A stretch of 64,000 nt of DNA from APNM01 sp040361335 (GCF_040361335.1 NZ_APNM01000006.1:160020-224019), one strand, 5' to 3'. Positions 38,254 through 48,252 are shown, counted from the stretch's first letter. A program made the numbers and translations. The notes: generated by a model not told the origin, from the letters alone.

Positions 38254-39239
38254 GTGCCCTCACCCGCGCGCCGCGCGGCCCGCAGCCCGGCGTCGCGCCC
38301 GCGGCGCCGGTAGAGACTACGTCCCACCCAGTTCTGATGGTGCCAGTAGAGCCGATGCAGCAGCGGCAGCCGGGGGATCCAGTAGCGGCCCGGCTCGGCC
38401 GGCGCCCGCGGCTCGATGGCGCCGGTCTCGATCTCGGCGGCCACCCAGCCGGGCCCGTCGAGGGCATTCCGGCTGGCGAGCACGGTGCCGTCCGCCGCGA
38501 CGATCTGGGTCGCGCCGACGAAGCGGGTGGCATAGGGCACGCGCAGGTCGAGGCCGGGCAGGAAATGGAACTCGCCGCGCAGCCGCCCGCCGTGACTGGC
38601 CTGGATCACGGGCACGCCCAGCCGCCGCGCGAACTCGACCGGGGCCTGTTCCGACAGGTAGCGGTTGAACTGCGAGATGGGCCCCAGCAGGGTCGGCACG
38701 CCGGGCCAGTTATCCGGCATGTCCCACCAGTGGGTACCGGTGATCGCCAGGTCCACGCGACCGCGCAGGCGGGCCACCGTCTGCTCGCGGATCAGTTCCC
38801 AGCACACCGCCGCGCCCACGCCGCCGATGTCGGTGTCGAACACGCCGTCGTCCGAGCCGCCCGTGTAGAAGGCGTTCTCCCACATCGTGGGGAGATCCTT
38901 GTCGTGGGTGAAGACGCGGCCGTCGGCCTGGACGTAGTGGTAGCGGTTGTAGACCTCGCCGCGGTCGGCGACCAGGAAGGAGCCGCCGATGGCGCCGCCG
39001 TGCTCGCGGGCCAGGCGCCGCAGCAGGTCCAGGGCCTGGTTGTCGCCGGCGGGCAGCACCGCCTCGGAGGACGGCGCGCCCGTGATCAGCGGCGTGGTGA
39101 AGAACTCCGGCAGGGCCACCAGCCGGGCGCCGGCGGCGAAGGCCTCGCCGGCCAGGCGCTCGACCTGGGCGAGGTTGTCGGCGAGACGCCCTGGCCGTGC
39201 CTCGATCTGGACCGCGGCGACCGGGAGCGTCCCGACCAT
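38250..39239 (-). CDS. Carbon-nitrogen hydrolase (nitrilase superfamily)
   Basis: A 329-residue nitrilase-superfamily enzyme with the catalytic triad E45 (LPEFF), K114 (HDKDLP) and C146 (AVCWELI). Such enzymes cleave nitriles or amides, or N-carbamoyl groups. The C-terminal 40 residues are Arg-rich and extend beyond the common core. It starts 16 bases after prpC and overlaps the downstream membrane-protein gene, so all share one transcript. Operon context with acrylyl-CoA reductase and methylcitrate synthase makes an acyl-amide or nitrile feeding into C3 metabolism plausible, but the substrate is not known. Confidence 0.85.
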   Translation of the reverse strand: MVGTLPVAAVQIEARPGRLADNLAQVERLAGEAFAAGARLVALPEFFTTPLITGAPSSEAVLPAGDNQALDLLRRLAREHGGAIGGSFLVADRGEVYNRYHYVQADGRVFTHDKDLPTMWENAFYTGGSDDGVFDTDIGGVGAAVCWELIREQTVARLRGRVDLAITGTHWWDMPDNWPGVPTLLGPISQFNRYLSEQAPVEFARRLGVPVIQASHGGRLRGEFHFLPGLDLRVPYATRFVGATQIVAADGTVLASRNALDGPGWVAAEIETGAIEPRAPAEPGRYWIPRLPLLHRLYWHHQNWVGRSLYRRRGRDAGLRAARRAGEGT

Positions 39240-39255
39240 GACGACGATCCGCCGG

Positions 39256-40386
39256 TCAGCCGCGCTCGGCGAGCGTCGGCACCTCGCGCAGCTCCGGGCC
39301 CACGTAGTCCGCGGACGGCCGGATCAGGCGGTTGTCCGCGCGCTGCTCGAAGATGTGCGCCGCCCAGCCGGTGAGCCGCGAGATCACGAAGATGGGCGTG
39401 AACAGCGGCGTGGGGATGCCCATGAAGTGGTAGGCCGTGGCATGGAAGAAGTCGGCGTTCGGGAACAGCTTCTTCTCGTCCCACATGATCTGGGCGATGC
39501 GCTCGGAGATGTCGTACAGGTTCTTCTTGTAGGCGTCGTCGCCGGCGAACTTGCGGCTCCACTCCTTGATGATGGCGTTGCGGGGGTCCGAGGTCTTGTA
39601 GACCCGGTGCCCGAAGCCCATGATCTTTTCCTTGTTCGCCAGCATCTGGTGCAGGCCGCGGTCGGCGTCGTCGGCGTCCTTGAAGGTCTGGATCAGTTCC
39701 ATCGCCTTCTCGTTGGCGCCGCCGTGCAGCGGCCCGCGCAGGGCGCCGATCGCGCCGGTGATCGCGGAGTAGAAGTCCGACAGGGTCGCGGTGACCACGC
39801 GCGCCGTGAAGGTGGAGGCGTTGAACTCGTGCTCCGCGTACAGGATCAGCGAGGTGGACATGCACTGGGCGTGGTCCTCGCTGGCGGGCTTGCCGTGCAG
39901 CAGGTGCAGGAAGTGCCCGCCGATGCTGTCGTCGTCGGTCTCGACCTCGATGCGCTTGCCGTTGTTGGCGTAGTGGTACCAGTACAGCAGCATCGAGGAG
40001 AAGCTGGCGAGCAGGCGATCGGCCACGTCCTGCTGCTGGCTGGCGGGATCGGTCTCCTGCTCGATGCAGCCGAGCACCGAGCAGCCGGTGCGCATCACGT
40101 CCATCGGGTGGCTGTCCGCCGGCAGTTGCTCGAGCGCGGTCTTCACGCCCTCCGGCAGGCCGCGCAGGCCCTGGAGCTTCTTCTTGTAGGCGGCCAGTTC
40201 CTGACTGGTGGGCAGCTCGCCCTTGAGCAGCAGGTAGGCGACCTCCTCGAACTCCGTCTTCTCGGCCAGGTCCTCGATCGAGTAACCGCGGTAGGTGAGG
40301 CCGACGCCTTGCTTGCCGACGGTGCAGATGGCGGTCTTGCCGGCGGTGACGCCGGCGAGGCCGGCGGTGTTCTCGGGCTTGCTCAT
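39256..40386 (-). CDS. prpC: 2-methylcitrate synthase / citrate synthase-like
   Basis: A 376-residue citrate-synthase-family enzyme. The catalytic histidines are in LHGGANEKA and GFGHRVYKTSDPR, and the acidic residue in NADFFHATAYH. The short type and the opening GLAGVTAGKTAICTVGKQG match 2-methylcitrate synthase, which condenses propionyl-CoA with oxaloacetate. It follows the acrylyl-CoA reductase by 18 bases with a GAGGAG site. The reductase makes propionyl-CoA, so the two steps are consecutive. It could also serve as a secondary citrate synthase. prpD lies about 9 kb away on the other strand. Confidence 0.9.
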   Translation of the reverse strand: MSKPENTAGLAGVTAGKTAICTVGKQGVGLTYRGYSIEDLAEKTEFEEVAYLLLKGELPTSQELAAYKKKLQGLRGLPEGVKTALEQLPADSHPMDVMRTGCSVLGCIEQETDPASQQQDVADRLLASFSSMLLYWYHYANNGKRIEVETDDDSIGGHFLHLLHGKPASEDHAQCMSTSLILYAEHEFNASTFTARVVTATLSDFYSAITGAIGALRGPLHGGANEKAMELIQTFKDADDADRGLHQMLANKEKIMGFGHRVYKTSDPRNAIIKEWSRKFAGDDAYKKNLYDISERIAQIMWDEKKLFPNADFFHATAYHFMGIPTPLFTPIFVISRLTGWAAHIFEQRADNRLIRPSADYVGPELREVPTLAERG

Positions 40387-40404
40387 GACACTCCTCGCTT
40401 AATC

Positions 40405-41394
40405 CTATTCTTTGTGCAGGTCGACCACGGTGCGGCCCAGCGTCTCGCCGGCCAGCATCGACTCGCAGACCTCCTTGAGGTCGCGCAAGCCTACGGTCTG
40501 TTTCACGACACTGTCCAGGTTCGCCGGCCGGTGGGGCCCGGCGAGATCGGCCCAGATCTCGCGGCGCCAATCCATGGGGCATTCCACCGAGTGGATGCCG
40601 ACCAGGCTCACGCCGCGCAGGATGAACGGCAGCACGGTCGTCTTCAGGCCGACGCCGCCGGCGAGACCGATCGCCGCGATGTTGCCGAAGGGCACGACCT
40701 GTTTCACCACCCTTTCTAGTAGTGCCCCCCCGACATTATCGACGGCCCCGCCCCAGCGGGCGCCGGACAGGGGCTTGCCGTCGTCCTCGACGGCCTCCGG
40801 CGAGATCACCTCGGCGGCGCCCAGGCCGCGCAGGTAATCGCCGGCGGTGTCGGTCTTGCGCGTGGCCGCCACCACCTCGTAGCCCGCGTTCGACAGGATG
40901 TCCACGGCGAAGGAACCGACGCCGCCGGTGGCGCCGGTCACCAGGATCGGCCCCTGCTCGGGCGCCTGACGGTTCTCGCGCAGGCGGCGGAACGCGAAAC
41001 CGGCGGTGAAGCCGGCCGTGCCCAGGGCCATGCACTGGAACAGGGACAGCTCCTTCGGGCGCGGCACCACGCAATCGGCGGGGATGCGCACGTACTCGGC
41101 GTAGCCGCCGTCGCGCTCCTCGCTCATGGCATAGCCGGTCACCAGGACCTCGTCGCCGGGGGCGAAGCGATCGTCCTCGCTGGACTCGACCACGCCCGCC
41201 ACGTCGATACCGCCGTTCAGCGGGAAACGCCGCAGGATCTTGCCCTTGCCGGTCACCGCGAGGGCGTCCTTGTAGTTCACCGACGAATAGCGCGCGGCGA
41301 TCACCACCTCGCCCGCGGTCAATTCGTCCAGGGCCACGTCCTGCAGCCGCGCCTCGCTGCCGTCGTCGGTCTTGTGTATACGCAGTGCCCGCAT
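40405..41394 (-). CDS. acuI: Acrylyl-CoA reductase (AcuI/YhdH family)
   Basis: A 329-residue zinc-less medium-chain dehydrogenase. YSSVNYKDALAVTG, the NADPH motif VTGATGGVGSF (about 152-162), GGAVDNVGG and the VECPMDWRREIW signature identify the YhdH/AcuI group, which reduces acrylyl-CoA to propionyl-CoA. In marine bacteria it detoxifies acrylate from DMSP breakdown; it also works in 3-hydroxypropionate use. It is first of the acuI-prpC-nitrilase-membrane protein operon, and prpC directly after it takes the product. Confidence 0.9.
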   Translation of the reverse strand: MRALRIHKTDDGSEARLQDVALDELTAGEVVIAARYSSVNYKDALAVTGKGKILRRFPLNGGIDVAGVVESSEDDRFAPGDEVLVTGYAMSEERDGGYAEYVRIPADCVVPRPKELSLFQCMALGTAGFTAGFAFRRLRENRQAPEQGPILVTGATGGVGSFAVDILSNAGYEVVAATRKTDTAGDYLRGLGAAEVISPEAVEDDGKPLSGARWGGAVDNVGGALLERVVKQVVPFGNIAAIGLAGGVGLKTTVLPFILRGVSLVGIHSVECPMDWRREIWADLAGPHRPANLDSVVKQTVGLRDLKEVCESMLAGETLGRTVVDLHKE

Positions 41395-41512
41395 GATCTC
41401 GCCTCCTCTTGCAGGGCGCCAAGGCTAGCACGAGTGTCAGCCGGCGGCGCACCGCCGGCGCCGGATGTATCCAAGCGTGGGACACGGCACAATAGCGCGG
41501 ACATTTTCCGCG

Positions 41513-41534
41513 GGAATCCCGGTTGCGGGATTCC
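41513..41534 (+). promoter_or_regulatory. Stem-loop in the dodecin leader
   Basis: GGAATCCCG (41513-41521), loop GTTG and CGGGATTCC (41526-41534) form a perfect 9-bp hairpin ending 20 bases before the dodecin ATG, just upstream of its CAGGAGA ribosome site. It could modulate message stability or translation. The rest of the gap 41395-41554 shows no gene. Confidence 0.4.
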
Positions 41535-41554
41535 GGACGTCAGGAGACCGATTC

Positions 41555-41770
41555 ATGAGCGGACACGTCTACAAGGTGATCGAGGTCGTGGGCTCCTCGC
41601 CCGAGGGCCTGGAGCAGGCGATCCACAACGGCATCCACGAGGCCTCCCAGAGCGTGCGCCAGATGCGCTGGTTCGAGGTCACGGACACCCGCGGCAACAT
41701 CGAGAACGGTGTCGTCGCCCACTGGCAGGTTACGCTCAAGATCGGCTTCACCATGGAGTCGAGCCTGTGA
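41555..41770 (+). CDS. Dodecin, flavin-storage protein
   Basis: A 71-residue protein that matches dodecin over its full length: VYKVIEVVGSSPEGLEQAI, then the flavin-stacking W39 in RQMRWFEV, and VAHWQVTLKIGF. Dodecins form hollow 12-mers that bind and protect flavins (FMN, FAD) in the cytoplasm. The ATG follows CAGGAGA. It precedes pdxH, an FMN enzyme, by ten bases; co-expression of a flavin buffer with a flavin enzyme is sensible. Confidence 0.93.
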   Translation: MSGHVYKVIEVVGSSPEGLEQAIHNGIHEASQSVRQMRWFEVTDTRGNIENGVVAHWQVTLKIGFTMESSL

Positions 41771-41780
41771 GGTCCCGGGC

Positions 41781-42422
41781 ATGAGCGATGTCACACAGGG
41801 TTGGACGGCCCGTCTCAACCGTACCGACCTGGAGGAGGCGAACGCCCCCGACGACCCGCTGGCGCTGTTCGAGCGCTGGTTCGCGGAGGCGCGCGAGGCC
41901 GACCTGGTCGACGCCAGCGCCATGACCCTGGCCACGGCCGACGCCGAGGGCCTGCCCTCGGCGCGCATCGTGCTCCTCAAGGGCTACGGCGCCGACGGCT
42001 TCCGTTTCTACACCAACTACGAGAGCCGCAAGGGCCGCGAGCTGGAAAGCAATCCGTTCGCGGCGCTGGCCTTCTGGTGGGACCGCCTGGAACGTCAGGT
42101 CCGCGTGCGCGGCCCGGTGCGGCGCCTGCCGGCGACGGTGTCGGACGAGTACTTCGGCACCCGGCCGCGTGGCAGCCAGATCGGCGCGCACGCCTCGCCC
42201 CAGAGCCGGCCCATCGAGGGACGGGCCCGGCTGGAGGACACCGTGGCCGAGCTGACGGAGCGCTTCGGCGACGGCCCGGTGCCGCGACCGGCGCATTGGG
42301 GCGGCTATGCCGTGGTGCCCGAGGAGATCGAGTTCTGGCAGGGGCGCGAGAATCGGCTCCACGACCGTCTGCGCTACACCCGCGCGGACGGCGGCTGGCG
42401 GCGCGAGCGGCTGGCGCCTTGA
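41781..42422 (+). CDS. pdxH: Pyridoxamine 5'-phosphate oxidase
   Basis: A 213-residue FMN enzyme making pyridoxal 5'-phosphate from PNP or PMP. DASAMTLATADAEGLPSAR, IVLLKGYGADGFRFYTNY and SRKGRELESNP are the FMN and substrate segments; RGSQIGAHASPQSRPI and the C-terminal EFWQGRENRLHDR and WRRERLAP are diagnostic. Length is normal. It follows dodecin closely and precedes the panE-like gene by 33 bases, so the four genes from dodecin to the L,D-transpeptidase could share a transcript. Confidence 0.96.
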   Translation: MSDVTQGWTARLNRTDLEEANAPDDPLALFERWFAEAREADLVDASAMTLATADAEGLPSARIVLLKGYGADGFRFYTNYESRKGRELESNPFAALAFWWDRLERQVRVRGPVRRLPATVSDEYFGTRPRGSQIGAHASPQSRPIEGRARLEDTVAELTERFGDGPVPRPAHWGGYAVVPEEIEFWQGRENRLHDRLRYTRADGGWRRERLAP

Positions 42423-42455
42423 GAGGCTGTTTCGCGATGACGGCGCGGTCGCACC

Positions 42456-43448
42456 GTGGCTGAGCACAGGATCGTGGGAGCGGGCGCGGTGGGCACCGTG
42501 CTCGCGGGATTCCTGACCGCGGCCGGCGAATCCGTACGCCTGCAGGTACGGCCCGGGCGGCTCGCCGACTACGCGGACGTCGAACGCCTGACGGTGACGG
42601 ACAGCGCCGGCCAGGGCGTCGTGGACGTCCCGGCGCCGCCGATCGAGGACCGCGCCGGCGGGGCGGATTACGTCTACCTCGCGGTCAAGCACGGCGGGCT
42701 CGATGCCGCGCTCGACGCACTCGACGGACATCTGGGCGAGAACACTGTCCTGCTGCCCTGTCTCAACGGCGTGGGCGTGGGCGACCGGGTGGCCGCCCGC
42801 TTTCCGGGGCATACCGTGATGCCGGTGACGATCATGTTCAACGCCCGGATCGAGGCGCCGCTGGCGGCGCGGCTGACTACGCGGCCCGAAATCCTGTTCC
42901 GTGCCGCCGAGCTACCGCCGCAGGCCGAATCGCTACGCCGGGCCGGCATGACGGTCGGGCGCGGCGACGACGCCACCGAGTGGGGCAAGCTGCTGATCAA
43001 CCTCAACAACGCCGTGTGCGCCGCCACCGCCACCGGCTTCGCCGACCTGTTCGGCGATCGGCACCTGGTGCGTGCCTTCGTCACCGTGCTCGACGAGGCG
43101 ATCGCGGTGCTGGACGCAGCCGGCATCCGCTACGACCTGCCGGTGCCGGTGCCGTACCGCGTCTACCGCTGGCTGTTGCTGCACGGCCGCGGCCTGCCGC
43201 TGTGGGTCGCCCGCCGCAAGAACGGCCTCTCGGACGAGGCCTATCCGTCCATGCTCGCGGACCTGCGCGCCGGCCGGGCCACCGAGATCGACGCCCTCAA
43301 CGGCGCCATCGTCGACCTCGGCCGGACGCACGGCGTGGCGACCCCCGCCAATGCCGAACTGATACGCTTGATCCACGACCGCGAGAAGGACGGCGCGGCG
43401 GACCCCCTGACCCCGCAACAACTCCTTCGGAGGCTGGAGAACGCCTGA
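42456..43448 (+). CDS. 2-dehydropantoate 2-reductase-like protein
   Basis: A 330-residue ketopantoate-reductase-family protein. The GTG start gives MAEHRIVGAGAVGTVLAGF, an NADPH loop immediately at the N-terminus. VYLAVKHGGLD, LPCLNGVGVGDRV and the lysine in WGKLLINLNNAV are as in PanE. In pantothenate synthesis PanE reduces ketopantoate to pantoate; distant paralogues have other substrates, and the sequence is rather diverged, so the symbol is withheld. Its stop overlaps the next ATG (TGATG). Confidence 0.85.
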   Translation: MAEHRIVGAGAVGTVLAGFLTAAGESVRLQVRPGRLADYADVERLTVTDSAGQGVVDVPAPPIEDRAGGADYVYLAVKHGGLDAALDALDGHLGENTVLLPCLNGVGVGDRVAARFPGHTVMPVTIMFNARIEAPLAARLTTRPEILFRAAELPPQAESLRRAGMTVGRGDDATEWGKLLINLNNAVCAATATGFADLFGDRHLVRAFVTVLDEAIAVLDAAGIRYDLPVPVPYRVYRWLLLHGRGLPLWVARRKNGLSDEAYPSMLADLRAGRATEIDALNGAIVDLGRTHGVATPANAELIRLIHDREKDGAADPLTPQQLLRRLENA

Positions 43449-44377
43449 TGCGCGCCTGGATACTCGTCTGCCTGCTGTTGTGCATGCCCGCCGTGGAGGC
43501 CGCGGTCTACGATCGGCCCGCGCCCGGCAACGACGTGATCGGCGAAGTCCGCGAGATCCGGACCCGGGCGCAGGACACCCTGGTGGACGTGGCCCGCCGC
43601 CACGACATCGGTTACCGCGAACTGCGGCTGGCCAACCCGCACGTCGATCCCTGGCTGCCCGGCGAGGGCACCCGGGTCGTGCTGCCCACCCGCTACGTGC
43701 TGCCGGACGCGCCGCGCGAGGGCCTGGTCCTGAACCTCAGCGAGATGCGGCTCTACTACTACCCGGCCAAGGACTCGCCCTACGCCGGCAAGGTGATCAC
43801 CTATCCCCTGGGCATCGGCCGCGAGGGCCGGAGCACGCCCCTGGGCGAGACCCGGATCGTGCGCACCGCCGACCGGCCCACCTGGTACCCGCCGGCATCG
43901 ATCCGCAAGGAGCACGCCGAGGACGGCGATCCACTGCCGCGCGTGGTGCCGCCCGGGCCCGACAATCCGCTGGGCGAATACGCGCTCTACCTGGGCTTCC
44001 CCAGCTACCTGATCCACGGCACCAACAAGCCGGCGGGCATCGGCATGCGCGTGAGCTCGGGCTGCATCCGCCTGTACCCCGAGGACATCGCCGCCCTGTA
44101 TTCGATGGTGGACGCGGGTACGACCGTGCGCATCATCGATCAGCCCTACAAGGCCGGCTGGCTGGACGGCACCCTCTACGTCGAGGCCCACCCGCCGGAC
44201 GCCAACGGCCGCTCGCGGGTCGGCAGCTACACCCCGCTGGTGAAAAGCGTGATCGCGGCCACCCGCCAGCGTCCGGACTTCCCGGTGGACTGGAACCTCG
44301 CCCAGAACGCGGCCGAGACCGCCGACGGGGTGCCGGTCTCGGTGGGCAACGAGCAGGTCGCCTCCAAGACGCCCTGA
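43448..44377 (+). CDS. L,D-transpeptidase with LysM-like domain
   Basis: A 309-residue secreted protein. The signal peptide covers about residues 1-18 (ILVCLLLCMPAVEA). A LysM-like segment at about 37-80 (DTLVDVARRHDIGYRELRLAN) is followed by the YkuD catalytic domain with IHGTNKPAGIG and the active-site cysteine in SSGCIRLYPED. Family members make 3-3 crosslinks in peptidoglycan or attach the Lpp lipoprotein to it. The next gene in the opposite strand encodes an Lpp/OprI-like lipoprotein with a C-terminal Lys, an apt substrate. A bidirectional terminator lies just past its stop. Confidence 0.92.
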   Translation: MRAWILVCLLLCMPAVEAAVYDRPAPGNDVIGEVREIRTRAQDTLVDVARRHDIGYRELRLANPHVDPWLPGEGTRVVLPTRYVLPDAPREGLVLNLSEMRLYYYPAKDSPYAGKVITYPLGIGREGRSTPLGETRIVRTADRPTWYPPASIRKEHAEDGDPLPRVVPPGPDNPLGEYALYLGFPSYLIHGTNKPAGIGMRVSSGCIRLYPEDIAALYSMVDAGTTVRIIDQPYKAGWLDGTLYVEAHPPDANGRSRVGSYTPLVKSVIAATRQRPDFPVDWNLAQNAAETADGVPVSVGNEQVASKTP

Positions 44378-44390
44378 GAGGCCGGGCATG

Positions 44391-44430
44391 AAAAAACCCC
44401 GCCGGGTCACCCCGACGGGGTTCTTCTCTC
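44391..44430. terminator. Bidirectional terminator between the L,D-transpeptidase and lipoprotein genes
   Basis: AACCCCG (44395-44401) and CGGGGTT (44416-44422) form the outer stem of a strong hairpin. On the - strand it is followed by a run of six T residues, giving a good intrinsic terminator for the lipoprotein gene. On the + strand it is followed by TTCTTCTCT, which can serve the L,D-transpeptidase operon. Confidence 0.85.
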
Positions 44431-44447
44431 TCCCGAGAAGCGGGCGC

Positions 44448-44720
44448 TTACTTGCGCTGCGACTTCTCGAACATGCGCTCGATACGCTTGGAGTTGGCCT
44501 CGCAGCAGGACTTGGCCTCCTGGGCTGCCTTCATGGCGCGATCGGCGGTCTGCTGGGCCGAGTCGGCCGTGCGCTTCGCCGCATTCGCGGTGCTCTGCGC
44601 ATCCTGGGCCATGCTGCGGACGTCGGCGATCTCACTGCGCAGATCGTCGTTGCTGGCGCAACCGGCGGCAACCGCCACCAGTCCGCCGAGAATCAACCCC
44701 TTCCATACATTCTTGGTCAT
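44448..44720 (-). CDS. Lpp/OprI-like murein lipoprotein
   Basis: A 90-residue lipoprotein. The lipobox is VAAGC (lipidated C21), after a short signal with a Gly/Leu/Val core. The mature part is an alanine-zipper coiled coil with heptads (ADVRSMAQDAQSTANAAKRT), ending IERMFEKSQRK with a C-terminal Lys suited to covalent attachment to peptidoglycan. It resembles Pseudomonas OprI. CAGGAGAAC precedes the ATG. The neighbouring L,D-transpeptidase could attach it to the wall. The unusual Cys-Cys pair near residue 72 is not standard for Lpp. Confidence 0.88.
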   Translation of the reverse strand: MTKNVWKGLILGGLVAVAAGCASNDDLRSEIADVRSMAQDAQSTANAAKRTADSAQQTADRAMKAAQEAKSCCEANSKRIERMFEKSQRK

Positions 44721-44820
44721 AACGTTCTCCTGATTGCCAGGTCACCAGCGATAGCGGGGGAACCCCCCGGAAATACCGTGAATCAAGCTAGCACAGGCAT
44801 CGGCGCAAGCGAAACAGTCG

Positions 44821-46179
44821 TCAAATGACGACACTCAGCGTCAACACCGAGAGCGCGGTCACGGCGAATGGGATCACCAACGATACCATGGCGATATCCA
44901 GGTAGGCCTGCCGGTGGGTAAGACCGCAGATGGTCAGCAGGGTGATCACGGCGCCGTTGTGGGGCAGCGTGTCGAAGCCGCCCGAGGCCATGGAGGCGAT
45001 GCGGTGCATCAACCCGGGATCGATGCCGGCGCTGCGGGCCATCTCCAGATAACTGTCGCCCAGGGCCGTGAGCGCGATCGACAACCCGCCCGAGGCGGAG
45101 CCGGTGATGCCCGCCAGCACGTTCACGGCCACCATCTCAGAGATCAGCGGGTTGCCGGGCGAGATGTTGATCACGGCGTTCTTGACCAGGGCGAAGGCGG
45201 CCAGCGACGCGATGGTGGCACCGTAGCCCACCTCGCTGGCGGTGTTGAAGGTCGGCAGCAGCGAGCCCATCGCGCCGTCCGTGAGCGAGCGGTTGAGCCG
45301 CGCCAGGCTGCGGTAGTGGATCGCCGCGACCGCCAGGTTGGCCGCCAGCAGCGCCGCGATCATCGCCCAGAGACCGCGCACGTCGTCGATACTCACCTCG
45401 CCGTAGGTCTCCTTGGCGAGGTAGCCGGTGTCCCAGGCCGGGATCACGTGCGCGGTCATCAGGTAATTGGTGGCGATCACCACGGCGATCGGCAACAGGG
45501 CCACCCAGAACCCCGGCACGGGACCGTTCTGGGCCTCCGGTTCCTTGATGTGGCCGCTGCCGTAGCCCTCGCCCGCACACCGCGCCACGCGCATGCGCCG
45601 GTTCAGCCAGAGCACGCCGCCGCCGAACATGCCGGCCGCGGCCGCCAGCCCCAGGATCGGCGCCGCGAAAGCGTCGGTACCGAAATAGGGCATGGGGATC
45701 AGGTTGTGGATCTGGGCCGTGCCGGGCAGCGCCGTCATCGAGAAGGTGAAGGCGCCCAGGGCGATGGTGCCGCCCACCAGGCGCTTGGGGATGTCCAGCT
45801 CGCGGAACAAGGCCGCGGCCAGCGGGTAGACCGCGAACGCCACCACGAAGGCGGACACGCCGCCGTATTCCAGCAGTCCACAGGCCAGCACGATCGCGGC
45901 GATGCCGTGGCGCGCGCCCAATCGGTCGCGGAAGGCCAGGGCGATGGAACGGGCACAGCCCGAGTCCTCCATCAGCTTCCCGAAGATCGCGCCCAGCAGG
46001 AAGATGGGGAAGAACTTGATCGCGAAGCCGCCCATGGACTCCATGAACACCTGGGTGTAGGTGGCCAGCAGGGGCACGTCGTCGGCCTGGAACAGGCACG
46101 CGAGCATCGCCAGCACGGGCGCCAGGATGATGACCGATACACCGCGATAGGCCAGCCACATCAGCAGGGCCAGCGACAC
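44821..46179 (-). CDS. GntP-family permease
   Basis: A 452-residue polytopic transporter (12 or more hydrophobic segments). LLEYGGVSAFVVAFAVYPLA, the LPGTAQIHNLIPMPYFGTDAF region, FNTASEVGYGATIASLAAF and ASGGFDTLPHNGAVITLL are GntP-family motifs; members import gluconate or other hydroxy-acids with protons. The annotated GTG gives MSLALLM, but conserved residues (LGVVGILV) continue eight codons further upstream to an ATC codon at 46203-46201, six bases after AAGGAG, so the real start may be non-AUG. The substrate is unknown. Confidence 0.88.
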   Translation of the reverse strand: MSLALLMWLAYRGVSVIILAPVLAMLACLFQADDVPLLATYTQVFMESMGGFAIKFFPIFLLGAIFGKLMEDSGCARSIALAFRDRLGARHGIAAIVLACGLLEYGGVSAFVVAFAVYPLAAALFRELDIPKRLVGGTIALGAFTFSMTALPGTAQIHNLIPMPYFGTDAFAAPILGLAAAAGMFGGGVLWLNRRMRVARCAGEGYGSGHIKEPEAQNGPVPGFWVALLPIAVVIATNYLMTAHVIPAWDTGYLAKETYGEVSIDDVRGLWAMIAALLAANLAVAAIHYRSLARLNRSLTDGAMGSLLPTFNTASEVGYGATIASLAAFALVKNAVINISPGNPLISEMVAVNVLAGITGSASGGLSIALTALGDSYLEMARSAGIDPGLMHRIASMASGGFDTLPHNGAVITLLTICGLTHRQAYLDIAMVSLVIPFAVTALSVLTLSVVI

Positions 46180-46203
46180 CAGGATGCCGACGACTCCGAG
46201 GAT

Positions 46204-46517
46204 AGTTCTCTCCTTCCCGCACGTTCGTTCTTGTGTCCCGCCGGCCGCCTCGCGGGCACGGCGGAACCCGTCGGATCATAAAGGCTTTCGTCCCGGCATG
46301 CATGACGGTAGCGTCGATAACCGTCGTTTTCGAACGGCTTTGCCCTGTGATATAACCGCCCGACTCGATTCGCGGGCTCGAGAGCGGCGCGCGATGGCTA
46401 TCCCGATTTCCAATCCGGGCACTACCCGTTCGAGGAGTGATGCCGTCGCCGGATAGGCGCTAGGATCGGTCGGGACCGCGCCCGATACACACGACACACG
46501 ACAACGGGGAAGACGTC
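46204..46517. other. Non-coding gap between the permease and mmsA
   Basis: No gene is supported. A -10-like TATAAC at 46351-46356 on the + strand, with a weak -35, could serve mmsA. GGGGAAG lies before the mmsA ATG. The short frames in this stretch look spurious. Confidence 0.4.
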
Positions 46518-48041
<1,524 letters not shown>

Positions 48042-48046
48042 CGGTT

Positions 48047-48126
48047 AACCACAGAGGCACAGAGAACACAGAGAAAAGAGGCTGTTTTTCCTTTTCAGCC
48101 CTCCGTGCCTCTGTGACTCTGTGGTT
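48047..48126. repeat. CCACAGAG palindromic repeat (copy 2)
   Basis: Left arm from 48047 (AACCACAGAGGCACAGAG) and right arm 48101-48126 (ending CTCTGTGGTT) flank a pyrimidine/purine-rich loop. It begins six bases after the mmsA stop. Confidence 0.85.
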
Positions 48127-48159
48127 CAAATGGGACGGTGTACGGTTTATCCATGAATG

Positions 48160-48237
48160 AACCACAGAGACACAGGGCACACGGAGAAGAAACTGTTTTT
48201 ATTTTAAAAACTCTGTGGCCTCTGTGCCTCTGTGGTT
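48160..48237. repeat. CCACAGAG palindromic repeat (copy 3)
   Basis: Left arm starts at 48160 (AACCACAGAGACACAG) and right arm spans 48211-48237. This second copy lies directly behind copy 2, so the mmsA-acyl-CoA dehydrogenase gap holds two of them back to back. Confidence 0.85.
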
Positions 48238-48252
48238 ACGAATCCTGAACCC

